From NCBI GenBank assembly GCA_029881435.1, contig JAOUMR010000017.1, positions 1 through 45,589 on the forward strand: DNA of 45,589 bases, given 5' to 3'. Both the position numbers and the translations under genes were made by a program. This document shows positions 1-8,714 of this stretch, piece by piece (within the stretch, counting starts at the first letter, position 1; the number at the start of each line of letters is the position of its first letter). The DNA is from Nitrospira sp. (lineage in GTDB: Bacteria; Nitrospirota; Nitrospiria; Nitrospirales; Nitrospiraceae). The notes beneath the pieces were generated by a model, which searched no databases, was not told where the DNA came from, and saw only the letters and a program-made list of their open reading frames with translations.

Positions 1-84
1 CAGCTGCTTGCTGACGGGTAGCGTGGCTGGGAACAGTCGGCTCCCGGAGCCGCCAGCGAGGATGATGCCTTTGCGTGTGCTCAT
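1..84 (-). CDS. rmlA: Second rmlA copy, 5' end only (cut by window edge)
   Basis: Reading leftward from an ATG at 84, the 28 visible codons are identical to the start of the complete rmlA at 1132-2019, including the nucleotide-binding motif [11 protein letters not shown]. The gene continues out of the window on the left, so I cannot say whether it is intact. It would encode glucose-1-phosphate thymidylyltransferase, the first dTDP-rhamnose step. The ATG overlaps the stop of the rmlD remnant by four bases, exactly as in the complete copy. Confidence 0.8.
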   Translation of the reverse strand, partial: MSTRKGIILAGGSGSRLFPATLPVSKQL

Positions 85-219
85 GATGCCACCAGAATTT
101 GTTGCAGGATGTGCTGAACCCCACTTTGCCAGTTTGGCAATTCCAGGCCAAATGTTCCGCGCAGCTTGCCGGTATCCAATCGTGAATTAGCAGGGCGCTT
201 GGCGGCTGTAGCATATTCC
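1..219. repeat. Direct repeat copy A (rmlA/rmlD junction)
   Basis: Positions 1-188 match 1936-2123 base for base, and recognisable similarity continues to about 219. The repeat covers the first 28 codons of rmlA and the last codons of rmlD on the minus strand. It is a duplicated gene junction, not an insertion sequence: I see no transposase or terminal inverted repeats. The exact identity suggests a recent duplication or gene conversion. The left end is cut by the window, so the true repeat is probably longer. Confidence 0.95.
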
Positions 220-224
220 AAGGA
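81..224 (-). pseudogene. 3' remnant of rmlD
   Basis: This carries about the last 46 codons of rmlD, ending at the same stop and with the same tail (ending [10 protein letters not shown]) as the full gene at 2016-2912. Similarity stops near 219, and an in-frame TGA at 225-227 closes the frame just before the end of cysC. The remnant lacks the Rossmann NAD(P)-binding half and the catalytic Tyr-Lys pair, so it cannot be functional. It marks the breakpoint of a duplication that placed cysC between two rmlA copies. Confidence 0.85.
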
Positions 225-229
225 TCAAG

Positions 230-853
230 TCATAATGTACAGACACCACGGTTCGTTATTTCTCCGATGACTTGCTGCGCACAGGCCTCCAGCGATACGG
301 TTCCTGTCTTCACGGTCAGTTCTGGGTTTTCCGGTGCCTCATACGGGGAGGAGATGCCCGTGAATTGCCGTATTTGCCCAGCCCGGGCTTTTCTGTAAAC
401 ACCTTTTACATCACGCATTTCACAAATTTCGATAGATGCGTTGCAATAAATCTCGATGAAGTCGCCCGTCGCAACCATGTGGCGCACCTGTGCACGGTCG
501 GCACAGTAGGGTGAAATGAACGCCGTGAGAACAATCAGCCCCGCCTCCATGAACAATCTCGCCACTTCGCCGATGCGTCGGATATTTTCATGACGGTCTT
601 GGGCTGAGAACCCCAAGTCGCCACAAAGACCATGGCGCACATTGTCTCCATCCAAGACAAAAGTTCGGCAGCCGCGTTGATGGAGAATCTCTTCCACCGC
701 ATGTGCCAGCGTCGATTTGCCCGATCCTGACAACCCAGTAAACCAGATGATTGCACCACGGTGACCATTTTGCGATTCACGACGCGTACGAGTCACAGAC
801 GCATGATGCCAGACGACTTTGGGTGATGCCTGATGAGGCGGCGTATAGGACAT
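230..853 (-). CDS. cysC: Adenylylsulfate (APS) kinase
   Basis: The 207-residue product has the Walker A motif GLSGSGKS at residues 40-47, a DGDNVRHGL substrate segment near 68-76 and the FISP motif with the conserved serine at about 114. This is the full CysC layout, with a short extra N-terminus. APS kinase converts adenylylsulfate to PAPS, the donor for sulfotransferases and a substrate for assimilatory reduction. A ribosome site AGAAGG lies about 8 bases before the ATG. The gene sits between a decayed rmlC and an rmlD fragment, well away from any sulfur-assimilation gene in the window. Its place in a polysaccharide locus suggests PAPS for sulfating a glycan, but no sulfotransferase is visible here, so that is inference. 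Confidence 0.93.
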   Translation of the reverse strand: MSYTPPHQASPKVVWHHASVTRTRRESQNGHRGAIIWFTGLSGSGKSTLAHAVEEILHQRGCRTFVLDGDNVRHGLCGDLGFSAQDRHENIRRIGEVARLFMEAGLIVLTAFISPYCADRAQVRHMVATGDFIEIYCNASIEICEMRDVKGVYRKARAGQIRQFTGISSPYEAPENPELTVKTGTVSLEACAQQVIGEITNRGVCTL

Positions 854-1003
854 TCACAAACCTTCTTCTGACTTTGAAGAACCAGGATACTCAAGACAGA
901 CAACAGTAGTCGAAACTAAGATGTACCCACTCAAACCTGTCCAGCTCAACAAATACTCCACACTCATACCCCTCGCACGTGCTTGAAATTGAAGGTGGTC
1001 TGG

Positions 1004-1135
1004 CTAGCGATAATCTACAGGTGAAAATTCGTCTAACAGGGCAAATTGAACTTTTGAAGAAAAGCCCTTATTTGTTCCCGAATATCTTGGTTTGAGGAGA
1101 ACAACACCCGCAATCTCGCCCGACGTCGCCTTCAT
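1004..1135 (-). pseudogene. Decayed 5' end of rmlC
   Basis: Directly after rmlA, an ATG at 1135 overlaps the rmlA stop as ATGA. It opens a 43-codon frame whose first 25 residues (GEIAGVVLLKP, then a glycine and GF) resemble the N-terminus of dTDP-4-dehydrorhamnose 3,5-epimerase. A TAG at 1004-1006 ends it, far short of the roughly 180 residues of RmlC. The usual next motifs (DNHS, RGLHYQ) are missing from the following sequence. The rest of the gap, 854-1003, shows no gene. The assignment rests on a short similarity plus the expected gene order. Confidence 0.6.
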
Positions 1136-2019
1136 CGGAGGACTGGCTCCTCAAGCACACGCAACAGATATTGCCCGTAACCATTCCTCGATAATGGCTG
1201 TGCGAGATTTTCCAGTTGGGCAGCATCAATCCACCGTTGTCTGAAGGCAATTTCTTCCGGACATGCCACCTTCAAACCTTGCCGGTGTTCTAGCGTGGCG
1301 ATGAACTGACTCGCGTCGAGCAGCGACTCATGGGTACCAGTATCCAGCCAGGCATAACCTCGGCCCATCACTTCGACGTTCAACTGGCCTTGTTCCAGAT
1401 AGATGCTGTTCAGGTCCGTAATCTCCAGTTCACCGCGCAGGGAAGGCTTCAGGCTTTTGGCCAGGTCAACCACCTGTTGATCGTAGAAATACAGACCGGT
1501 CACGGCATAGTTTGATTTCGGTTGTTTTGGCTTTTCTTCCAACGATCTTACCTTACCACCAGAATCGAAATCGACGACACCGTAACGTTCAGGGTCCTGT
1601 ACATGGTAAGCAAACACGCTCGCGCCTTCGGTGCGAGCCATGGCATTACCCAGTAAACAGTGAAAATCATGGCCGTAAAATATATTGTCGCCCAATACCA
1701 GTGCAGAAAGATCATTTCCGATGAAGGATTCTCCGATGATGAACGCTTGGGCGAGACCATCAGGCGAGGGCTGCACCGCATAGTGCAGGTTCACGCCCCA
1801 CTGGTTACCGCTCCCCAGCAGTTGCTCGAATCGGGGAGTGTCCTGTGGCGTGGAAATGATGAGAATATCCTGAATCCCTGCTAGCATCAGGGTGCTGAGC
1901 GGGTAATAGATCATCGGTTTGTCGAACACCGGTAGCAGCTGCTTGCTGACGGGTAGCGTGGCTGGGAACAGTCGGCTCCCGGAGCCGCCAGCGAGGATGA
2001 TGCCTTTGCGTGTGCTCAT
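1132..2019 (-). CDS. rmlA: Glucose-1-phosphate thymidylyltransferase
   Basis: The 295-residue product is the normal length for RmlA/RfbA. It carries the nucleotidyltransferase signature [11 protein letters not shown] (residues 9-19), the [16 protein letters not shown] segment and LGDNIFYG. It makes dTDP-glucose from dTTP and glucose-1-phosphate in the cytoplasm, the first step toward dTDP-L-rhamnose. The ATG overlaps the rmlD stop by four bases, implying translational coupling in an rmlB-rmlD-rmlA series. Its first 84 bases are duplicated at 1-84. The rmlC that would normally follow is only a remnant here. Confidence 0.97.
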   Translation of the reverse strand: MSTRKGIILAGGSGSRLFPATLPVSKQLLPVFDKPMIYYPLSTLMLAGIQDILIISTPQDTPRFEQLLGSGNQWGVNLHYAVQPSPDGLAQAFIIGESFIGNDLSALVLGDNIFYGHDFHCLLGNAMARTEGASVFAYHVQDPERYGVVDFDSGGKVRSLEEKPKQPKSNYAVTGLYFYDQQVVDLAKSLKPSLRGELEITDLNSIYLEQGQLNVEVMGRGYAWLDTGTHESLLDASQFIATLEHRQGLKVACPEEIAFRQRWIDAAQLENLAQPLSRNGYGQYLLRVLEEPVLR

Positions 2020-2154
2020 GATGCCACCAGAATTTGTTGCAGGATGTGCTGAACCCCACTTTGCCAGTTTGGCAATTCCAGGCCAAATGTTCCGCGCAGC
2101 TTGCCGGTATCCAATCGTGAATTGGCCGGGCGCTTGGCGGCTGTGGGATATTCC
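1936..2154. repeat. Direct repeat copy B (rmlA/rmlD junction)
   Basis: This is the partner of the repeat at 1-219. It lies inside two intact genes: the beginning of rmlA and the end of rmlD. Identity is perfect for 188 bases and then falls off with scattered changes to about 2154. Copy B is therefore the complete locus, and copy A the truncated one on its right-hand side. Confidence 0.95.
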
Positions 2155-2912
2155 GACGAGGAAATCGGTCGGATGGCATCCGGCGAGAGCTTGAGCGGTT
2201 TGCCAGCAGCGAGGGCTTCAGACACGACAAACCGCGCATAGTCACACCAGGTGGTCTCACCACCTGCCACTACATGATACGATCCAAATGGGAAATGGTC
2301 GCCAGCCTCACGCTGTCTCTGCCGAACCAACTGAGCCGTCACATCCGCCAGCAAGGCCGCAGAAGTTGGAACACCATGTTGATCAGCCACAATGTTCAAC
2401 TGTTCGCGCTCATGAGCCAATCGCAGTATGGTCTTAGCAAAATTTCTTCCGTGCGCCCCAACCACCCAGCTCGTGCGCAAGATCAAGTGCCGTGCCCCGC
2501 TTTCTTGTAGCGCGATCTCGCCACCCCTTTTGGTGCGCCCATAGACACTTTGAGGGTTCGTGAGATCATCTTCTGTATAGGCCCCTGGCTTGGTGCCATC
2601 GAACACATAGTCGGTGGAATAATGCACGACCCAGGCGCCCAGTTTCACCGCCTCTTCACCAAAAACTCCTGGTGCGACGGCATTGACGGCGTGAGCCAGA
2701 TCAGGCTCTGATTCTGCTTTATCCACTGCGGTATAAGCTGCAGGATTAACAATGAGGTCTGGCTTGAATGACCGTACCAGAACGCGGATCGCAGAGGCAT
2801 CACCTAAATCACACTCACCGTAATCCACGGCATAGACCTCCCCCAAGGGAGCCAGTGCACGTTGTAGTTCAAACCCGACCTGACCATGCTTACCGGTTAA
2901 TAGGATCCTCAT
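2016..2912 (-). CDS. rmlD: dTDP-4-dehydrorhamnose reductase
   Basis: The product of about 298 residues has the NADPH-binding motif GKHGQVG at residues 7-13, [17 protein letters not shown] and the YGRTK catalytic Tyr-Lys pair, typical of RmlD. It performs the final reduction to dTDP-L-rhamnose. I chose the ATG at 2912: it gives the canonical start MRILLTG and lies five bases after the rmlB stop. The longer frame to 2945 would add eleven residues inside rmlB. The 3' end is duplicated at 81-219. Confidence 0.96.
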   Translation of the reverse strand: MRILLTGKHGQVGFELQRALAPLGEVYAVDYGECDLGDASAIRVLVRSFKPDLIVNPAAYTAVDKAESEPDLAHAVNAVAPGVFGEEAVKLGAWVVHYSTDYVFDGTKPGAYTEDDLTNPQSVYGRTKRGGEIALQESGARHLILRTSWVVGAHGRNFAKTILRLAHEREQLNIVADQHGVPTSAALLADVTAQLVRQRQREAGDHFPFGSYHVVAGGETTWCDYARFVVSEALAAGKPLKLSPDAIRPISSSEYPTAAKRPANSRLDTGKLRGTFGLELPNWQSGVQHILQQILVAS

Positions 2913-2917
2913 CGCAC

Positions 2918-3979
2918 TCAGGTGCCGTACTGCTTGCCAATCCAATTACGGTAGATACCACTGGTGACGTTGGTAACCCAGCTCTGGTTCTCAAGATACC
3001 AGACGACCGTCTTCTTGATGCCGGTTTCAAAGGTCTCATGAGGCTTCCAGCCAAGCTCGCGTTCGAGCTTGCTCGCATCGATGGCATAGCGGCGATCGTG
3101 ACCAGGCCGATCCTTGACGAATGCGATCTGTGATTTGTAAGACCGGCCATCAACCCGAGGCTTTACTTCATCCAAGATGGTACAGAGGGTTTCCACGACG
3201 TCAAGATTGGCTTTTTCGTTCCAACCACCGATGTTATAGGTTTCGCCTACACGCCCCCCTTCAAGCACCAGGCAAATAGCACGGCAGTGATCCTTCACGT
3301 AGAGCCAGTCCCGTATTTGCCGGCCATCACCGTAGATTGGAAGCGTCTTGCCTGCCACCGCATTGAGAATGCAGAGTGGAATAAGTTTTTCAGGGAAGTG
3401 GTACGGACCGTAGTTGTTGGAACAATTGGTCGTGAGGACCGGCAACCCATACGTATGGTGGTAGGCACGTACAAGATGGTCGCTCGCCGCCTTGCTGGCC
3501 GAATAGGGGCTATTGGGCTCGTAGCGACTCGTTTCACTGAAGGCCGGAGCGTCCTTCGTTAATGAGCCATACACTTCATCGGTGGACACATGTAGATAAC
3601 GGAAGCCCTCTTTAGCTTCGCCTTCCAGCGCTTCCCAATAGGCACGCACGGATTCCAGCAAATGAAACGTGCCGACAATGTTGGTCTGGATGAATTCGCT
3701 TGGGCCGTGGATGGAGCGGTCGACGTGACTCTCAGCGGCAAAATTGAGCACGGCACGAGGACGGTGCTTGGTCAACAGTCCGCCGACGAGTGCGGTATCA
3801 CCGATATCGCCCTGCACGAAGATATGCCTCCCATCACCCTGCAAACTGACAAGATTCTCCAGATTCCCCGCGTAGGTGAGCTTGTCGAGATTGATGACGG
3901 GCTCATCGCGTTGCGCGAACCAATCGAGAACGAAGTTAGCACCGATAAATCCGGCTCCGCCGGTGACCAGAATACTCAT
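2918..3979 (-). CDS. rmlB: dTDP-glucose 4,6-dehydratase
   Basis: The 353-residue short-chain dehydrogenase has GGAGFIG at residues 7-13, STDEVYG at 132-138 with the catalytic Asp-Glu, and the YxxxK pair Y159/K163. This matches RmlB in length and order. It converts dTDP-glucose to dTDP-4-keto-6-deoxyglucose. The leader just before the ATG contains AGAGGTAGAGGTAG, a purine-rich ribosome site. A 76-base gap separates it from the dehydratase gene upstream, so it may be read from the same long transcript. Confidence 0.97.
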   Translation of the reverse strand: MSILVTGGAGFIGANFVLDWFAQRDEPVINLDKLTYAGNLENLVSLQGDGRHIFVQGDIGDTALVGGLLTKHRPRAVLNFAAESHVDRSIHGPSEFIQTNIVGTFHLLESVRAYWEALEGEAKEGFRYLHVSTDEVYGSLTKDAPAFSETSRYEPNSPYSASKAASDHLVRAYHHTYGLPVLTTNCSNNYGPYHFPEKLIPLCILNAVAGKTLPIYGDGRQIRDWLYVKDHCRAICLVLEGGRVGETYNIGGWNEKANLDVVETLCTILDEVKPRVDGRSYKSQIAFVKDRPGHDRRYAIDASKLERELGWKPHETFETGIKKTVVWYLENQSWVTNVTSGIYRNWIGKQYGT

Positions 3980-4055
3980 CTACCTCTACCTCTTGTGAGC
4001 CTTATGCGCCGCAATCGGACGAGGCGTGAATGACGTCGATCGATGGTATCAGCGC

Positions 4056-5954
4056 CTATCGGGACACCTGTTGAGTTGAAACCGATTCAAAGCTCGGCAC
4101 AAGCCGTTTGAGATCATGGAGCAGCGTACCTTCATCACATTTCGGAAGATTGCCCTGCAACGACTCTAACCAGTCATCCAGCTCGCCTGTCGAGATGGAT
4201 GGGCCTCCGGCTCGATGAATTTTCGGATGGGTCGTCGGCTCAACTTGCACGTTGTCCTCAAATAGTTCTTCGTACAACTTCTCTCCCGGCCGCAGACCGG
4301 TAAACACTATCTGGATATCCTTGTCCGGGACCAGGCCGGCCAGTACGATCATATTTCTCGCCAGATCGACGACTTTGATTTGTTCGCCCATATCAAGAAC
4401 AAATACTTCCCCGCCCTTCCCGATGACACTCGCTTGCAAAACCAATTGTACGGCCTCAGGAATGGTCATGAAAAACCGTTTGATCTCCGGATGAGTCACG
4501 GTCACCGGACCGCCCTTACGGATTTGCTCGGAAAACAGCGGCACCACACTCCCGTTGCTTCCCAACACATTGCCGAACCGCACGACCGTAAACTTGGTCA
4601 AGCCTGTTCGATTAAACTCCTGCATCACATGCTCGGCAATCCGCTTGGTCGCTCCCATAATACTCGATGGATTCACAGCCTTATCAGTGGAAATCAAGAC
4701 AAATCGATCCACACCTGCCTTCAACGCGGCTTCAGCGACCACGCGAGTCCCGAGAACATTGTTGCGAATCGCCTCCTTCGGATTCAGTTCCATCAGGGGA
4801 ACATGTTTATGCGCCGCGGCGTGAAACACGATGTCGGGTCTGCACTGTTGGAACACCTCCGACACACGGTCGGAAACTGTGACATCTCCGATGACGGGGA
4901 GAATCTTCACGGATGGGAACCCTGCCTTCAACTCCAACATGAGCGAATGAAGCGCATTTTCATACCGTTCGAACAAGATGAGCGACCGGGGATTGTACTG
5001 TGCGATCTGCCGGCAGAGTTCTGATCCGATCGACCCTCCTGCTCCCGTCACAAGGAGCGTTTTCCCACTGATGTGGGGAGACAGCTCTTGGGGATCCGTC
5101 CGGATCGGCTCACGTTGGAGCAAATCGTCGACGCTCATAGGCCGCACTTGTTGGAGAGAGACAGGATCACCGAGTAATTGTTTGACATCGGGTAACGTCT
5201 TGATCGGCGCTGAACAACCTTCTGACGCAGCAAGAATCTTTTGCTTCACGGTTGTGGAACCGGAAGGAATGGCCACGATGATCTCGTCGACCTTCAGCCG
5301 TTCGGCGGCCTTCTTGATATCCGAAATGACTCCCACAACAGGAATCCCATGAATGTTCATCTTGCGCTTGATCGGATCATCATCGACGAACCCCACCGGG
5401 CAGCAGCGATAATTCGCATCGTACAACATGTCCCTGACTAACAGCTCACCCGCATGTCCTGCGCCGACGATCAAAACCCGGCGCGCCCCCGGATCAAATA
5501 TCTGAATCCACTCCCGGAACCCCCGCACAGCCAATCGGATCCCTGCCAAATACAGCGCCGTTAACAGCCCCGTCAGGATGATCACGGATCGAGGATACTG
5601 CGTCACGCCGCCAAGTTGATGGATCACCCCATAAAACACCGCGGAGCTGCTCAGTGCGGCTAGTAGAATTCTCCAGAGATCGCGAAGATCGACATATCTC
5701 CAGAGCCCTCGCTGAATCCCAAACAACCACAAACCGGTACCGTACATCAGCAGCACGGCAGGCATAAAATCCCACATGATCCTCCGATACTCGGGAGGAA
5801 CATCCGCATCGAATCGCAGCGCAAAGGCAGTCAGGTTCGCTGCGAAAATCAACAGCAGTTGCACACCAATAACGAGAATCGACCGGTACCTGAGTACCCG
5901 ATCTCCAAATCGTCTCGTGAGGGAATGGAAGAGTTTCGCGGCTGACTGTTTCAT
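4056..5954 (-). CDS. Membrane UDP-GlcNAc 4,6-dehydratase (WbpM/CapD family)
   Basis: The 632-residue protein has four predicted membrane spans in residues 25-145 and a first nucleotide-binding fold (GAGHAG at 164-169). A second, catalytic fold follows: TGAGGSIGS at 303-311, HAAAHKHVP at 378-386, STDK at 422-425 and MGATK at 433-437. Methionine in place of the usual catalytic tyrosine is characteristic of the long WbpM/PglF class. Family members convert UDP-GlcNAc to a UDP-4-keto-6-deoxy sugar used for QuiNAc, FucNAc or bacillosamine. Its start overlaps the upstream glycosyltransferase stop as ATGA. The exact product sugar cannot be read from sequence. Confidence 0.92.
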   Translation of the reverse strand: MKQSAAKLFHSLTRRFGDRVLRYRSILVIGVQLLLIFAANLTAFALRFDADVPPEYRRIMWDFMPAVLLMYGTGLWLFGIQRGLWRYVDLRDLWRILLAALSSSAVFYGVIHQLGGVTQYPRSVIILTGLLTALYLAGIRLAVRGFREWIQIFDPGARRVLIVGAGHAGELLVRDMLYDANYRCCPVGFVDDDPIKRKMNIHGIPVVGVISDIKKAAERLKVDEIIVAIPSGSTTVKQKILAASEGCSAPIKTLPDVKQLLGDPVSLQQVRPMSVDDLLQREPIRTDPQELSPHISGKTLLVTGAGGSIGSELCRQIAQYNPRSLILFERYENALHSLMLELKAGFPSVKILPVIGDVTVSDRVSEVFQQCRPDIVFHAAAHKHVPLMELNPKEAIRNNVLGTRVVAEAALKAGVDRFVLISTDKAVNPSSIMGATKRIAEHVMQEFNRTGLTKFTVVRFGNVLGSNGSVVPLFSEQIRKGGPVTVTHPEIKRFFMTIPEAVQLVLQASVIGKGGEVFVLDMGEQIKVVDLARNMIVLAGLVPDKDIQIVFTGLRPGEKLYEELFEDNVQVEPTTHPKIHRAGGPSISTGELDDWLESLQGNLPKCDEGTLLHDLKRLVPSFESVSTQQVSR

Positions 5955-7063
5955 ACGCTGGTTGGTACTGCGGCGTTGATCTCCCGCTCCCGGAGCATGG
6001 CTTCAGCAGCCTCGATGACCCGATGCACAGACATTCGCTGGAGGCAGTCACTGAGACTGTTCACATGACGATCACATCCTTCTGCAAGGCAAGGTACGCA
6101 ATCTCCTTCGCCTTGAAGCAAAACCACATTCCCCTGCCGCTGCGACCCTTGCTTGTGCCACGGGCTCTGTGCAGTTGAAGGAAATTCCTTCGGCCAAGGC
6201 CCCCACTTCACCGGGTTGGAGGGGCCAAAGAGAACGACGGAGGGCACGCCGACGGCAGCGGCCATATGACTCACCGCTGTATCCGTTCCAACATACAGCG
6301 CAGCGCGACTTAATAGACAGCCAAGAGCCGGCAAGGTTACCCGGCCGATCAAATTGATGGCCTTGGGTAGCCCATGGATAATCTGATCACAATACGATTG
6401 CTCAGCCAATTCGACTCCGGTCACAGCAACAATCAGCCCACGCTCGATCAACCACTGTCCAAGCGCCACCCATCCATCGACAGTCCAGGTTTTGTAGGCA
6501 AACTTTGGCGATACATGCAGCACAGCGTAGGGATGGGCACTTCGTATAGCAGGAAACAGGGTCTGAACAGATCGCTCCTCCTTGTCTGTCCAGCTCACCA
6601 CGGGAGTACCAAGTGGTGTAATGCCCAACGGTGCAAGCAGCTGGAGATTCATGGCCACCGTATGGGTAAAAAGATTGTCAAACGGGACCCAGTGATTCAA
6701 CAACCTCCGCTTCCACCAGGACTTTTTGTCAGGCAACAACGTCCCTACACAATACCGTCCTGCGACCCAGGCATGAAACGTCGGACGATCCCCCGCGAGG
6801 ACCGACACAGCGACATCGTAGCGTCGCCATAGCAAACGCAGCAAGGCGAGATGAGGACGAATCGCCGGACGTTCGGCAATTGTCCAGACTCGATTGATAT
6901 CCGCATTGCCAGAGAGAATATCCTGAGTCCCTTCGAATACGAGTATGTCGATCATCACGTGCGGCAAAGCGGCTTTGAGCGAACGAATGACCGGAGTGGC
7001 TAAAAATACATCTCCAATTCGACGCGTACATACGACTAACACACTGTGGAGATCCCGCTTCAT
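5951..7063 (-). CDS. Glycosyltransferase family 9 (heptosyltransferase-like)
   Basis: The 370-residue product begins with a GT9 N-terminal fold (CTRRIGDVFLATPVIRSL) and has the C-terminal donor-binding signature GTDTAVSHMAAAVGVP followed by LFGPSNP. A cysteine cluster (CVPC, C, C) lies near the C-terminus, as in many heptosyltransferase-like proteins. GT9 enzymes transfer ADP-heptose or related sugars to LPS core acceptors at the inner membrane. Four-base overlaps join it to the genes on both sides. The sugar is unknown. Being in the O-unit cluster rather than beside lpx, it may act on outer core or O-unit. Confidence 0.88.
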   Translation of the reverse strand: MKRDLHSVLVVCTRRIGDVFLATPVIRSLKAALPHVMIDILVFEGTQDILSGNADINRVWTIAERPAIRPHLALLRLLWRRYDVAVSVLAGDRPTFHAWVAGRYCVGTLLPDKKSWWKRRLLNHWVPFDNLFTHTVAMNLQLLAPLGITPLGTPVVSWTDKEERSVQTLFPAIRSAHPYAVLHVSPKFAYKTWTVDGWVALGQWLIERGLIVAVTGVELAEQSYCDQIIHGLPKAINLIGRVTLPALGCLLSRAALYVGTDTAVSHMAAAVGVPSVVLFGPSNPVKWGPWPKEFPSTAQSPWHKQGSQRQGNVVLLQGEGDCVPCLAEGCDRHVNSLSDCLQRMSVHRVIEAAEAMLREREINAAVPTSV

Positions 7064-7917
7064 GTTGTCGTCCGTCGCGGCGTCGCGGATTGATGATCAA
7101 GAAACGCTCCATGGTGTTGCTCGAGTCCAACGGCGGCTCGAACTGCCGAGGAACGGAGGAGATCATCCAGGCGTTTCTGATTGTCGGGCAACCTCATGCG
7201 ATCCTGCTCGGGATGCCATAAATGAAATACCGTCGCAGCGAAGCGTGCATTCTTATGCTTCACGCCGGCATGGAGAAACCGAATAACCAAGTCCGAATCT
7301 TCCAGCCCCCATCCTTCGTAGGATTCGTCCAGCCCATTCACGTGAACCAAGTCGGTTCTCCATGCGGAAAGGTTGCAGGTTTTGATCCCGCTCCAACGAT
7401 TCGGCGACCATTTTCGAAACGGACCATCAGGCAGCCTCATCAGTGGAAGCACGCGATTCACCTCTCGGCGAGACCAGCATCGTGCCCACTCAATCCCACT
7501 CCACGCATGAATTGGAATTCGCTCACGCACGACACGAGCCGTCAACTCGGCTGATAACAATACACGATTTGATCCGAGGAAATACCCAGGTTCGGCCAAT
7601 TGCTTGTGGACCTGTACGAAGTGGCGAGATGGGACACAGTCGCCGTCGGTGAAAATTACGTAGTCGGCACTCGTCGACGCGACGGCACGATTACGGATTG
7701 CCGCGGCTCGAAATCCTCGGTCTTCATGCCAGATATGCTCGACGGAAAACGGGGCGCGTCTAGCAAACTGCCGCACAACGTCTCTCGTCTCCTCCCCTGA
7801 GCCATCATCCGCAACCACCAGCCCGAAATCTTGATCGGTTTGGCCACAATAGCCTTCCAGCACAACCGCCAGGGCATCGGGGCGATTGTAGGTCGTGACG
7901 ATTACCGCTGCTCTCAT
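7060..7917 (-). CDS. GT2 glycosyltransferase with galactosyltransferase-like C-terminus
   Basis: The 285-residue product has an N-terminal GT-A fold (VTTYNRPDAL, ADDGSG), the metal-binding FTDGDCVPS and the later GWGLEDSDL motif. That combination is seen in chondroitin-polymerase-like GT2 enzymes with a Glyco_transf_7C region. It probably adds one sugar to a surface glycan in the cytoplasm. The start overlaps the stop of the preceding GT2 gene by four bases. The donor sugar cannot be inferred safely. Confidence 0.87.
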   Translation of the reverse strand: MRAAVIVTTYNRPDALAVVLEGYCGQTDQDFGLVVADDGSGEETRDVVRQFARRAPFSVEHIWHEDRGFRAAAIRNRAVASTSADYVIFTDGDCVPSRHFVQVHKQLAEPGYFLGSNRVLLSAELTARVVRERIPIHAWSGIEWARCWSRREVNRVLPLMRLPDGPFRKWSPNRWSGIKTCNLSAWRTDLVHVNGLDESYEGWGLEDSDLVIRFLHAGVKHKNARFAATVFHLWHPEQDRMRLPDNQKRLDDLLRSSAVRAAVGLEQHHGAFLDHQSATPRRTTT

Positions 7918-8714
7918 TTCGAAGGTGCGTTGTCAGGCCTTCGGATGGGAGCCTGTTTGGGCAGCGGCCACATTTCCTGCTGCTCGAACCGCTTGGCATA
8001 CCGATAGAACGTGCCTTCGAAATTCCCAAAGGCGATGACAAACCCAGGCCAGCCGTCTAGAAATCCCCGCTTCGCCACATAATGCTTCAGAAACGCCCAA
8101 AAACCGCGAAACAGGGCAGTGCGCATGGACACTCGTTGATCCGCGAGCTTTAACACTCCAAGCGACGAATAGCGATTCGCCTTCTTGACGACTTCTTCAA
8201 AGTCTCTGAATGGGATTTGCCAAATGGCATGCTCCAGACGACCGGCCGGTTTGGCAGTCAAAAGTTCGTATCCTTCGTGGACGGGAGACTCCACATATCT
8301 CATGCTCCCTTTTCGAAACAGTTGCGGCTGACGGAAGTTGGGATACCAGCCGGAATGCTTGATCCAACGCCCCATAAAGTAATTCCGCCTCGGCACAAAA
8401 TAGGCGTCGTGGGCAGGAGTTTCGGCAAGAATCCTGAGAATTTCATCTCGGACTTCCGGCGTGCACTGTTCATCCGTATCGAGACTGAAAATCCATTCAC
8501 GCGTACAGGCCTTAATGGCTTGATTCCGCAGATGGCCAAACCCCTGGAACGGGACCTGGACGACGCGAGCTCCCAAGTCCGTGGCAATCTGAGCCGTTTC
8601 GTCAGTGCTCGCTGAATCGGCCACGATGATTTCGTCCACCCATAACACGCTATTAATGGCATCGGCAATTTTCTTAGCCTCGTTGTAGGCGATGATATAG
8701 GCGGAAAGAGTCAT
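7914..8714 (-). CDS. GT2 glycosyltransferase (WaaE/LgtF-like)
   Basis: The 266-residue product starts with SAYIIAYNEAKKI and carries DSASTDET and SLDTDEQ, the GT2 nucleotide and metal sites in the arrangement typical of the WaaE/LgtF (KdtX) group. Members add glucose to the first heptose of the LPS inner core. Length is normal. It is coupled by ATGA overlaps to the ligase gene before it and the GT2 gene after it. A core-glucosyltransferase role is plausible but rests on family resemblance. Confidence 0.87.
   Translation of the reverse strand: MTLSAYIIAYNEAKKIADAINSVLWVDEIIVADSASTDETAQIATDLGARVVQVPFQGFGHLRNQAIKACTREWIFSLDTDEQCTPEVRDEILRILAETPAHDAYFVPRRNYFMGRWIKHSGWYPNFRQPQLFRKGSMRYVESPVHEGYELLTAKPAGRLEHAIWQIPFRDFEEVVKKANRYSSLGVLKLADQRVSMRTALFRGFWAFLKHYVAKRGFLDGWPGFVIAFGNFEGTFYRYAKRFEQQEMWPLPKQAPIRRPDNAPSK

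Noticed and set aside
1-219. Repeat at the left end as part of an insertion sequence
   Set aside because: The repeated bases encode the ends of rmlA and rmlD; there is no transposase and no terminal inverted repeat.
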